5,017 bases of DNA, taken from contig JAFDZJ010000270.1 of NCBI GenBank assembly GCA_018266965.1, forward strand, positions 1 through 5,017, given 5' to 3'. Each line of letters starts with the position of its first letter. Within the stretch, counting starts at the first letter, position 1. This DNA comes from Bacteroidota bacterium (GTDB lineage: Bacteria > Bacteroidota > Bacteroidia > Flavobacteriales > Weeksellaceae). This document shows positions 1 through 5,017 of this stretch, one piece after another. The notes beneath the pieces are model-generated. The model made no database searches. It worked only from the letters and a program-made list of their open reading frames with translations, and had not been told where the DNA came from. A program made the translations under genes and the position numbers.

Positions 1-375
1 AAACAACAATCCACTACCAACAAGATGCTAAAAATCTACTATTTCAAGGAAGAGGAAAATAAATTCTTATCGGAATTTGAAACTAACTTTACCGTAAAAT
101 CAGTTACCGAGGATAGTAGGTGTCCAAAAAATGTACAATGTGTATGGCAAGGAGTTGCTAGTGTGGAACTGGAATTGATGGGTACCTATACTCGCCCAAA
201 AACTGTTGTACTTTCTACTATTTCCAATCCAGAGAAAGGCTATTTTAGCACTATTGATTTTAATGATTTAACAATAACATTAGAAGAAATATCTCCCTAC
301 CCTACTCAAAATAAAAATTTTGATACCGAGAAAGGAAATTATACCATTGGTATTTCTATTCAAAAAAAACAATAA
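1..375 (+). CDS. Partial hypothetical protein, probable exported or lipoprotein (5' end missing)
   Basis: The frame is open from the first base, so the gene starts to the left of the window. The ATG at 25 is preceded by in-frame codons (KQQSTTNK) and is probably internal. The visible part is about 124 residues, ending in TAA at 373-375. Its clearest feature is D-S-R-C-P-K-N-V-Q-C-V-W-Q-G at bases 115-156, with cysteines at 121-123 and 139-141. This two-cysteine, Trp-containing motif recurs in small Bacteroidota proteins that usually carry a lipoprotein signal peptide; I recall this from general knowledge and have not searched for it. The alternating hydrophobic/polar pattern after the motif suggests a small beta-sandwich, and the two cysteines could form a disulfide outside the cytoplasm. 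The part that would hold a signal peptide lies outside the window, so export is inference. Function is unknown. Confidence 0.7.
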   Translation, partial: KQQSTTNKMLKIYYFKEEENKFLSEFETNFTVKSVTEDSRCPKNVQCVWQGVASVELELMGTYTRPKTVVLSTISNPEKGYFSTIDFNDLTITLEEISPYPTQNKNFDTEKGNYTIGISIQKKQ

Positions 376-441
376 AATTCATTGAAATTTAACACGATTT
401 TTTTCCATTATCTATCCTATTCAAATTTTATGTCGATTTTT

Positions 442-473
442 TTTGAGTAATTCGGTAAAAATTCTTAATTTTA
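442..473 (+). promoter_or_regulatory. Candidate Bacteroidota-type promoter for scoAB
   Basis: TTTG at 442-445 matches the -33 element of Bacteroidota sigma-A promoters. TAATTTTA at 466-473 matches the -7 element TAnnTTTG at five of its six defined bases. The element centres are 26 bp apart, the spacing expected for -33 and -7. The predicted start of transcription is near 476-477, giving a leader of about 20 nt before the ATG at 498. In AT-rich DNA such matches also arise by chance, so this is a plausible promoter and not a proven one. Confidence 0.4.
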
Positions 474-486
474 TCATTAATGATAA
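471..486. promoter_or_regulatory. 16-bp perfect palindrome, candidate operator
   Basis: TTATCATTAATGATAA is an exact inverted repeat with no spacer, centred between 478 and 479 and ending 11 bp before the scoA start codon. It covers the end of the candidate -7 element and the predicted transcription start, where a repressor site would be expected. It has no T-tract and no loop, so it does not look like a terminator. Which protein might bind is unknown. Confidence 0.35.
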
Positions 487-497
487 TTTAATTTAAA

Positions 498-1199
498 ATG
501 ATAAATAAGACCGTAAAAAATGTTCAAGAAGCCTGTAATGGAATTTCCGATGGAATGACCATTATGCTAGGAGGTTTTGGACTTTGTGGAATTCCAGAAA
601 ACTCTATTGCCGAATTGGTTAGGAAAAATGTGAAAAATCTTACTTGCATTTCCAACAATGCTGGTGTTGATGATTTTGGGCTTGGTTTGCTATTGCAACA
701 AAAACAAATTCAAAAAATGATAGCCTCCTATGTAGGTGAAAATGCCGAGTTCGAAAGACAACTGCTATCCGGAGAAATGGAAGTAGAACTAATCCCACAA
801 GGTACTTTGGCAACTAGGTGTATGGCAACTGGCTACGGAATGCCTGCAATCTTTACTCCTGCCGGTGTAGGTACAGAAGTTGCAGAAGGCAAGGAAATAA
901 GAAATTTCAATGGTAAAGATTATTTGATGGAATACGCCTTCGATTCGGATTTTGCCATTGTAAAAGCTTGGAAAGGAGATACTGCAGGAAATTTAATCTA
1001 TCGCTCTACAGCCAGAAATTTTAATCCGATGATGGCTATGGCAGGAAAAATTACTATTGCCGAGGTAGAAGAATTAGTTCCCGCAGGAGAACTAGACCCC
1101 GATATGATACATACTCCGGGGATTTTTGTTCATAGGATTTTCCAAGGTGAACATTATGAAAAAAGAATTGAACAAAAAACTGTAAGACCCAAAAACTAA
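498..1199 (+). CDS. scoA: 3-oxoacid CoA-transferase, subunit A
   Basis: This is the alpha subunit (233 residues, the usual length) of a family I CoA-transferase, most likely succinyl-CoA:3-ketoacid CoA-transferase. That enzyme moves CoA between succinyl-CoA and acetoacetate in the cytoplasm. Residues 18-33 carry the CoA-transferase signature 1 (D-G-x2, three hydrophobics, G-G-F-x3-G-x-P, seen as MLGGFGLCGIP). The C-terminal stretch HTPGIFVHRIFQGEHYEKRI is also typical of the ScoA/AtoD subunit. The ATG at 498 gives the standard N-terminus, about 15 residues before the first glycine-rich strand region. The leader is A/T-rich with no Shine-Dalgarno sequence. The gene is followed four bases later by scoB, so the two are almost certainly one transcript. 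No thiolase or hydroxybutyrate gene is adjacent, so the substrate is assigned by family only. An acetate/butyrate-type transferase (AtoD-like) is the main alternative. Confidence 0.93.
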   Translation: MINKTVKNVQEACNGISDGMTIMLGGFGLCGIPENSIAELVRKNVKNLTCISNNAGVDDFGLGLLLQQKQIQKMIASYVGENAEFERQLLSGEMEVELIPQGTLATRCMATGYGMPAIFTPAGVGTEVAEGKEIRNFNGKDYLMEYAFDSDFAIVKAWKGDTAGNLIYRSTARNFNPMMAMAGKITIAEVEELVPAGELDPDMIHTPGIFVHRIFQGEHYEKRIEQKTVRPKN

Positions 1200-1203
1200 A
1201 ATA

Positions 1204-1860
1204 ATGGCTTTATCCAAAGAACAAATTGCAATGCGTATTGCAAAAGAAATAACCAATAACTCGTATGTTAATTTAGGGATAGGCATCCCAACATTAGTTG
1301 CCAACTATATTCCCCAAAATATTAATGTTGTGTTACAATCCGAAAACGGATTGCTTGGCATGGGTCCTTTTCCTATAGATGGAGATGAAGATGCAGACCT
1401 TATCAATGCAGGAAAACAGACTATTACCACACTTCCTGGTTCTGTAATTTTCGATTCTGCTACTAGTTTTGGAATGATCCGAGCTCAAAAAGTAGATCTT
1501 ACCATTCTGGGAGCTATGGAAGTATCGGAAAATGGTGATATTGCTAATTGGAAAATCCCGGGAAAAATGGTAAAAGGTATGGGTGGAGCAATGGATTTGG
1601 TGGCTTCAGCTAAAAATATTATCGTCGCTATGCAACAAGTAAACAAACACGGCGAAAGCAAACTACTTCCCTCCTGCTCTCTTCCACTTACTGGTGTAAA
1701 ATGTATAAAAAAAATTGTTACAGAATTGGGCGTTTACGAAATAAAAAATGGAGCTTTCCATTGTGTTGAAAGAGCTCCCGGTGTGAGTGTTGAAGAAATA
1801 AAAACAGCAACTTCCGGGAAATTAGTGATAGATGATGATGTGCCAGAGATGACATTTTAA
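1204..1860 (+). CDS. scoB: 3-oxoacid CoA-transferase, subunit B
   Basis: This is the beta subunit (218 residues, full length) and partner of the upstream ScoA. It supplies the catalytic glutamate that forms the enzyme-CoA thioester. The signature L-Q-S-E-N-G is at residues 44-49, with the catalytic Glu47 encoded at 1342-1344. The N-terminal NLGIGIPTLVANYI (residues 23-36), the SFGMIRAQKVDLTILGAMEV block and GKMVKGMGGAMDLV are all characteristic of ScoB/AtoA. The ATG lies four bases after the scoA stop codon, consistent with a tightly linked operon and equal production of the two subunits. The gene ends in TAA at 1858-1860 and is followed within 20 bp by a strong hairpin terminator. No key residue is missing, so I expect an active enzyme. 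The exact 3-oxoacid substrate cannot be read from the sequence. Confidence 0.93.
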   Translation: MALSKEQIAMRIAKEITNNSYVNLGIGIPTLVANYIPQNINVVLQSENGLLGMGPFPIDGDEDADLINAGKQTITTLPGSVIFDSATSFGMIRAQKVDLTILGAMEVSENGDIANWKIPGKMVKGMGGAMDLVASAKNIIVAMQQVNKHGESKLLPSCSLPLTGVKCIKKIVTELGVYEIKNGAFHCVERAPGVSVEEIKTATSGKLVIDDDVPEMTF

Positions 1861-1878
1861 ATCCTAAATTGAAATAAT

Positions 1879-1909
1879 AAAAAAGCAAAGATTTTTTCTT
1901 TGCTTTTTT
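1879..1909. terminator. Bidirectional intrinsic terminator between scoB and the Crp/Fnr gene
   Basis: AAAAAAGCAAAG (1879-1890) and CTTTGCTTTTTT (1898-1909) form a perfect 12-bp stem around a 7-base loop. T-tracts follow the GC-containing core on both strands, so it can end both scoAB transcription (plus) and the ytxJ-crp transcript (minus). The right edge of the stem touches the TAA stop codon (1909-1911) of the minus-strand regulator gene. Confidence 0.85.
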
Positions 1910-2484
1910 TATTTTGAAACCAAATTTTTCCTGACTCTACTTAGGCTTTCCGGCGTAATCCCAAGATAAGAAGCTACCATCCATTGTGGCACCCTTTGTA
2001 GTATGTCCGGATACATTTTTATAAATGCAAGATACCTTTCTTCCGCTGTATCAGACAACAATGCACGGACTCTGTCCTGCAAATTTTTGATGTGCTTTTG
2101 TAATAACAAATCTATTTTATAAACCGAGTCCGGAAACTGTACCGATAATTCCGTAAAGAAATTATTTCCCAACATAAGATATTCGGTATCTTCCACTGCT
2201 TCTATATAAAAATGAGAATTTTCATTGAAAAATAATGAACTTCTATCGGAAATCATCCAGTTTTCAGGAGCAAATTGTATGACATGTTCTTTTCCATGTT
2301 GATCCAAAGAGTACATTCTCAACAAGCCTTTTTCTACAAAAAAAGTATAATTACAAACTTCTCCTGCTTGTAACAAAAATGTTCCTTTTTTTGCAACTTG
2401 TACACTGAAATTAATTTTGCATTTTTCTACAATATCCAATGGCAAATCCAAGACTTCGGAAAGGTAATGATAGATGTTGTTCAT
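1909..2484 (-). CDS. Crp/Fnr-family transcriptional regulator
   Basis: This 191-residue cytoplasmic DNA-binding regulator has the Crp/Fnr layout. A cyclic-nucleotide-binding-like beta-barrel spans about residues 28-108 (KKGTFLLQAGEVCNYTFFVEKGLLRMY is the typical G-x-V-x6-V-x-G-x-L-R pattern of Bacteroidota members). A long dimer helix spans about 108-142, and a C-terminal helix-turn-helix about 164-187 (VPQWMVASYLGITPESLSRV). The phosphate-binding Arg-Ser motif of cAMP-binding CRP is not evident (the region reads ISDRSSLFFNEN), and there is no N-terminal four-cysteine cluster as in FNR. So neither cAMP nor a 4Fe-4S cluster is a likely ligand. The only cysteines are Cys22 and Cys44. Its ATG overlaps the stop codon of the upstream ytxJ by one base (TAATG), which implies co-transcription and probable translational coupling. 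The effector and targets are unknown. Confidence 0.88.
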   Translation of the reverse strand: MNNIYHYLSEVLDLPLDIVEKCKINFSVQVAKKGTFLLQAGEVCNYTFFVEKGLLRMYSLDQHGKEHVIQFAPENWMISDRSSLFFNENSHFYIEAVEDTEYLMLGNNFFTELSVQFPDSVYKIDLLLQKHIKNLQDRVRALLSDTAEERYLAFIKMYPDILQRVPQWMVASYLGITPESLSRVRKNLVSK

Positions 2485-2858
2485 TAGGAAAAAAGGTTAC
2501 TTGTAATATCACTATGAGAAGCATGTTGTATAACTTTTCCGTTCTCCAAAACCAATAATTGTGGACTTTGGTGGGTAATGCTAAATTTTTCCGCTATGCT
2601 ATTAGAAATATCTCTATGAGCCAACAAATCCAAATAATACAAAATAACTTTTGGTTTGAATTCTTCCATTTCTTTTTCGAATTTGGCTTTAACTCTTGTA
2701 CTTATTCCACATCTGGTAGAATGTTTGAAGATGGCAACTTTTTGTTTGAATGACTTGTCAATAGCCTTTTCCAAATCCATAAAATTATTGATTTCTATCC
2801 ACAAATCACTATTATTATTTTTGGAGGACTCTCCAAATAATGTATCAAATATTCCCAT
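2484..2858 (-). CDS. ytxJ: Bacillithiol-system redox protein YtxJ (monothiol bacilliredoxin-like, DUF2847)
   Basis: This is a 124-residue thioredoxin-fold protein. The active-site-like segment VAIFKHSTRCGIS has its cysteine at residue 50. The following helix (TRVKAKFEKE), the strand VILYYLDLLAHRDISNSIAEKF, the SPQLLVLENGKV stretch with the usual cis-Pro site (HQSPQ), and the final HSDIT match the YtxJ/BrxC family. That family acts on protein mixed disulfides with bacillithiol. Many Flavobacteriia are known to carry bacillithiol synthesis genes, so the assignment fits the lineage. Only one cysteine is in the motif, so the mechanism would be monothiol. I chose the ATG at 2858-2856 (MGIFDTLFG) because an in-frame ATG 30 bases upstream adds only a poorly conserved-looking MLFSKLIIIK extension. 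The stop codon overlaps the start of the Crp/Fnr gene (TAATG). The specific protein substrates are unknown. Confidence 0.85.
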   Translation of the reverse strand: MGIFDTLFGESSKNNNSDLWIEINNFMDLEKAIDKSFKQKVAIFKHSTRCGISTRVKAKFEKEMEEFKPKVILYYLDLLAHRDISNSIAEKFSITHQSPQLLVLENGKVIQHASHSDITSNLFS

Positions 2859-2956
2859 TTTTATTATAATTAATTTAGAAAATAACAATATATCCTCTCG
2901 GTATTGTAACAGTTTTGTAAATTTACCAAAAAATTAAGTTCAAGACCTAATAAATT
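2859..2956. promoter_or_regulatory. Divergent intergenic region between ytxJ and pncA
   Basis: These 98 bases must hold the promoters of the leftward ytxJ-crp operon and of the rightward pncA gene, because the two are transcribed away from each other. The stretch is very AT-rich and contains TAAATTTA (2918-2925), which is self-complementary and resembles the Bacteroidota -7 box in either direction. I could not find a TTTG element at the right distance on either strand, so no exact promoter is assigned. No Shine-Dalgarno sequence precedes either start codon. Confidence 0.5.
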
Positions 2957-3562
2957 ATGAAAAAAGCATTGATAATAGTTGATGTTCAAAATGATTTTTG
3001 CCAAGGAGGAGCGTTAGAAGTTCCAGAAGCCAATGATATCATTCCTTACATCAACCACCTTAGTAAAGAAAATGAATACGACCAAATAGTTTTGACCCAA
3101 GATTGGCATCCTACTAATCATAAAAGTTTTGCTGCTAATAACAATAAAAAAATTGGAGAAACCATCACGCTAAATGGTATCCCACAATTTATGTGGCCCG
3201 ATCATTGTGTGCAAAACACTTTTGGTGCAGAGTTTCATAAGGATTTGTTTGTACCAAATAATGCACATATTATCCAAAAAGGAAAAAATATAGACATTGA
3301 TAGTTATAGTGGTTTCCAGGATAATAATCATTTTATGAAAACAGGATTAGACGATTTTTTAAAATATCATGATGTCGAATTGGTGGAAATTGTAGGTTTG
3401 GCTTTGGACTATTGCGTGAAATTCACAGCTTTAGATGCCATGAAGCTAGATTATATCACTTGCGTACATTTCAATGGAACAAAAGCGGTAAATGTAAAAC
3501 CCAATTCTGCAAGAGATACCATCTATCAATTGGTGGAAAATGGGGTAACTATTTTGGGGTAA
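2957..3562 (+). CDS. pncA: Nicotinamidase (nicotinamide deamidase)
   Basis: This is a 201-residue cytoplasmic hydrolase of the isochorismatase-like fold that converts nicotinamide to nicotinate plus ammonia for the Preiss-Handler branch of NAD salvage. The catalytic triad is visible: Asp9 (IIVDVQNDF), Lys108 (IIQKGKNIDIDSYSGF) and Cys153 (GLALDYCVKFTALDA). The metal ligands expected for PncA are also present: Asp49 and His51 in TQDWHP, and His83 in WPDHCVQNT. Length and motif order match bacterial PncA, and nothing looks broken. The ATG at 2957 starts directly at the first beta strand (MKKALIIVDVQNDF), as in the family. The gene appears monocistronic: it is divergent from ytxJ and 100 bp before the next gene. 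Like other PncA enzymes it would probably also accept pyrazinamide; that is inference from the family. Confidence 0.95.
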   Translation: MKKALIIVDVQNDFCQGGALEVPEANDIIPYINHLSKENEYDQIVLTQDWHPTNHKSFAANNNKKIGETITLNGIPQFMWPDHCVQNTFGAEFHKDLFVPNNAHIIQKGKNIDIDSYSGFQDNNHFMKTGLDDFLKYHDVELVEIVGLALDYCVKFTALDAMKLDYITCVHFNGTKAVNVKPNSARDTIYQLVENGVTILG

Positions 3563-3662
3563 AATAAGGCAGATTCAACTAACCGGTGTGATTTTAAACT
3601 GCTCTAAAAATACATCAATAATTAGAAAAAAGTTGTAAACTTGTGATGTGAAACAGTAGAAA

Positions 3663-4499
3663 ATGAGAGCAAAATACATCAATCCATATACCGACTTCGG
3701 ATTTAATAAAATTTTCGGAGAAGAAGCAAGTAAGCCTTTGCTCATTGACTTCTTGAATGCTGTTTTGCCCGAACAAAACAAAATCATTGACCTTTCTTTC
3801 AAAAACACTGAACAACTCGGATTAACAGAACTCGACCGAAAAGCGGTTTATGACATCTATTGCGAAAACGATAAAGGCGAAAAATTTATCGTGGAACTGC
3901 AAAAAGCCAAGCAAAATTATTTTAAAGAAAGAACCATTTATTATTCCACTTTTCCGATTAGTGAACAAGCCGTAAAAAGAGAATGGAATTACAGTTTGAA
4001 AGCGGTTTACTGTATCGGTATTTTGGATTTTACTTTTGACGATTACGAAAACGAACCAGAAAGAAGTGAAGTCGTTCACACTATAAAACTGAAAAATCAA
4101 AACAACAAAGTTTTTTACGACAAGCTGACTTTCATCTATTTGGAAATGCCAAACTTTTCCAAAACCGAAGAGCAACTTGGTACACGATTGGACAAATGGT
4201 TGTATTTCATTAAAAACTTGGAGGATTTTCAAAACATTCCGACCATTTTCAGCGATAAAATATTTGAACAAGCATTTGAGAAAGCCGAACTAGCCAACTT
4301 TGGACAAACCGACTTGGACAAATACGAAAACAGCCTGAAAATTTATCGTGATTTAAAAGGAGTAATTGACACCGCTTTTGATGACGGAGAAATTGAGCGA
4401 AATATTGAAATTGCTAAAATGATGAAACATAACGGAGAGCATATTGATAAAATCATTCAATACACAGGACTTTCCAAAGATGAAATATATGAACTCTAA
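3663..4499 (+). CDS. Rpn-family recombination-promoting nuclease / PD-(D/E)XK nuclease family transposase
   Basis: This 278-residue protein opens with RAKYINPYTDFGFNKIFGEE, the hallmark start of the PDDEXK_2/Rpn family (often labelled 'putative transposase'). The nuclease core is visible as Asp64 in YDIYCEND, then Glu78-Leu-Gln80-Lys81 in KFIVELQKAK. The E-x-Q form of the PD-(D/E)XK motif is the one usual in Rpn proteins. A helical region follows (ERTIYYSTFPISEQAVKR). The C-terminal segment (residues about 239-278) has the G-x3-K/R-x3-EIAK-x2-K-x2-G then I-x2-x-TGLS-x-DEIYEL pattern common at the end of these proteins. The family includes E. coli RpnA, a metal-dependent DNA endonuclease that promotes RecA-independent recombination, and members linked to phage defence. 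An in-frame TAG six bases before the ATG fixes the start. The frame is intact, there are no inverted terminal repeats, and it stands alone as its own unit. The specific role here is unknown. Confidence 0.9.
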   Translation: MRAKYINPYTDFGFNKIFGEEASKPLLIDFLNAVLPEQNKIIDLSFKNTEQLGLTELDRKAVYDIYCENDKGEKFIVELQKAKQNYFKERTIYYSTFPISEQAVKREWNYSLKAVYCIGILDFTFDDYENEPERSEVVHTIKLKNQNNKVFYDKLTFIYLEMPNFSKTEEQLGTRLDKWLYFIKNLEDFQNIPTIFSDKIFEQAFEKAELANFGQTDLDKYENSLKIYRDLKGVIDTAFDDGEIERNIEIAKMMKHNGEHIDKIIQYTGLSKDEIYEL

Positions 4500-4667
4500 C
4501 AATATTTGTGATGAAGTACAGGAATTTAATAATAAGAAAACGAAATATATCAGAAAATTTTTAATTGTTACCATAATGAAAAAGGATTAATAGTTTGAAA
4601 TTGTATATAATTTTTGTATCCGTTTGATAACATTAAAAAGCCCCTTTGTCTAGTATCAAAAGACATT
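4500..4667. other. Intergenic spacer with no supportable gene
   Basis: This 168-base AT-rich stretch lies between the 3' ends of the convergent Rpn gene and the right-edge gene. It contains only a weak hairpin near 4646-4665 (TGTCT/AGACA) and a 17-codon open frame at 4511-4564, neither of which I accept as a feature. A terminator would be expected here, but no convincing stem with a T-tract is visible. Confidence 0.5.
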
Positions 4668-5017
4668 CTACCAATTTGCCTTATATGTTTTTGGAGTTTG
4701 AAAATTAGTTTCTTTGAAAACATCAATACCAAAATCATTTGTTCCAGCGTAATTTTGCTTTGACCTTAACAATATTTTATCCCCCTCAATTTTTCCATAA
4801 TAGTCTTTAAAATTTTTCCCTCCCCAATCATCAGTTTTAACATAAATTTTAATGATAAAATTTTTTTTATCAATAAAATAATAAAACCCTCTATCTCCAT
4901 GATAATTGGGATCAAAACTATTATAATTAATATCTTGTAAATAAAAAAAATTAACATTACCATTTTCATAAAATTTCACATATTTTACAAGTGAATTATT
5001 ATAATTACTTGGTTTTG
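4668..5017 (-). CDS. Partial hypothetical protein (C-terminal part; 5' end outside the window)
   Basis: The minus-strand frame is open from the right edge to a TAG at 4670-4668, giving about 116 residues of a protein whose start lies beyond the window. A GTG at 4979-4977 lies within the frame, but in-frame codons continue upstream of it (KPSNYNNSLVKY), so I treat the gene as partial. The visible part is rich in aromatic, Asn, Asp and Lys residues with short hydrophobic strands (NVNFFYLQDI, RGFYYFIDKKNFIIKIYVK, YYGKIEGDKILLRSK). It reads like a small beta-rich domain of the kind common in unnamed Flavobacteriia proteins. No catalytic motif, membrane segment or cysteine is seen. It converges on the Rpn gene across a 168-bp spacer. 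I do not recognise the family. Confidence 0.55.
   Translation of the reverse strand, partial: KPSNYNNSLVKYVKFYENGNVNFFYLQDINYNSFDPNYHGDRGFYYFIDKKNFIIKIYVKTDDWGGKNFKDYYGKIEGDKILLRSKQNYAGTNDFGIDVFKETNFQTPKTYKANW

Noticed and set aside
395..444. Repeated CGATTTTTTT at 395-404 and 434-443
   Set aside because: The match is mostly a T homopolymer in AT-rich spacer DNA and no stem accompanies it, so chance is the simplest explanation.
470..487. Fur box reading of the palindrome upstream of scoA
   Set aside because: TGATAAT occurs in the right arm, but the half-sites are in the reverse order from the Fur 7-1-7 consensus (TGATAAT-n-ATTATCA), and CoA-transferase is not a typical iron-regulated gene.
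1092..1304. 70-codon minus-strand open frame across the scoA-scoB junction
   Set aside because: It overlaps two conserved plus-strand genes and has no recognisable protein features.
2656..2937. 93-codon plus-strand open frame opposite ytxJ
   Set aside because: It is antisense to the conserved YtxJ coding sequence and its translation resembles no known protein, so it is a shadow frame.
3822..4271. 149-codon open frame antisense to the Rpn gene
   Set aside because: It lies wholly within the well-supported Rpn gene on the other strand. Its product is rich in Phe/Ile/Val with no recognisable domain, as expected for the reverse complement of a Glu/Lys/Asn-rich gene.
4357..4425. AAAGGAG (4357-4363) as a ribosome-binding site for an internal short Rpn product
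   Set aside because: No ATG, GTG or TTG start lies in frame at a suitable distance. The nearest in-frame ATG pair (4419-4424) is over 50 bases away, and genes in this lineage rarely rely on Shine-Dalgarno sequences.
4511..4564. 17-codon open frame MKYRNLIIRKRNISENF downstream of Rpn
   Set aside because: It is too short, with no ribosome-binding evidence or conservation to support it. Such frames are frequent in AT-rich spacers.
4353..4574. 73-codon minus-strand frame with a hydrophobic, Cys-containing start resembling a lipoprotein signal (FLIYFVFLLLNSCTSS)
   Set aside because: Most of it lies antisense to the conserved Rpn C-terminus, and the part after the Cys has no domain features. The signal-like stretch comes from AT-rich DNA reading as Phe/Leu/Ile.
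4635..4665. Possible terminator (AAAG-CCC-CTTT plus TGTCT/AGACA hairpins) for the right-edge minus-strand gene
   Set aside because: The stems are only 4-5 bp, they compete with each other, and the T-run after them is short, so they are not convincing as an intrinsic terminator.

Overview
The window looks like chromosomal DNA from a Bacteroidota bacterium, most likely class Flavobacteriia (something like the Chryseobacterium/Weeksellaceae group). The basis is the AT-rich composition, the A/T-rich leaders without Shine-Dalgarno sequences, a candidate Bacteroidota-type promoter (TTTG at -33, TAnnTTTG-like at -7), and a set of proteins typical of that group. The genus is inference.

Layout from left to right. 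Bases 1-375 are the 3' part of a gene entering from the left. It encodes a probably exported protein with a D-S-R-C-P-x2-V-x-C-V-W motif. Bases 376-497 are a promoter region with a perfect 16-bp palindrome just upstream of a two-gene operon, scoA-scoB (498-1860), which encodes the two subunits of a 3-oxoacid CoA-transferase. A strong bidirectional hairpin terminator (1879-1909) separates this operon from a convergent minus-strand operon. That operon is ytxJ (2858-2484, a monothiol bacilliredoxin-like protein) followed by a Crp/Fnr-family regulator (2484-1909), joined by a one-base TAATG overlap. A 98-bp divergent region leads to pncA (2957-3562, nicotinamidase). Next, after 100 bp, is a solitary Rpn/PD-(D/E)XK nuclease gene (3663-4499). 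Bases 4500-4667 hold no gene that I can support. The window ends inside a minus-strand gene of unknown function (4668-5017, 5' end missing).

How the genes work together. scoAB interconverts CoA thioesters and 3-oxoacids, as in acetoacetate or ketogenic amino-acid use. pncA feeds NAD salvage. YtxJ belongs to bacillithiol-linked thiol redox, and its coupling to a Crp/Fnr regulator is the most suggestive functional link here. The Rpn gene is the one clearly accessory or mobile-type element, from a family linked to recombination and phage defence.

I see no evidence of a wholly new system. No CRISPR array, tRNA, rRNA, IS element with terminal repeats, or origin was seen. The longest gene-free stretch is 168 bases.
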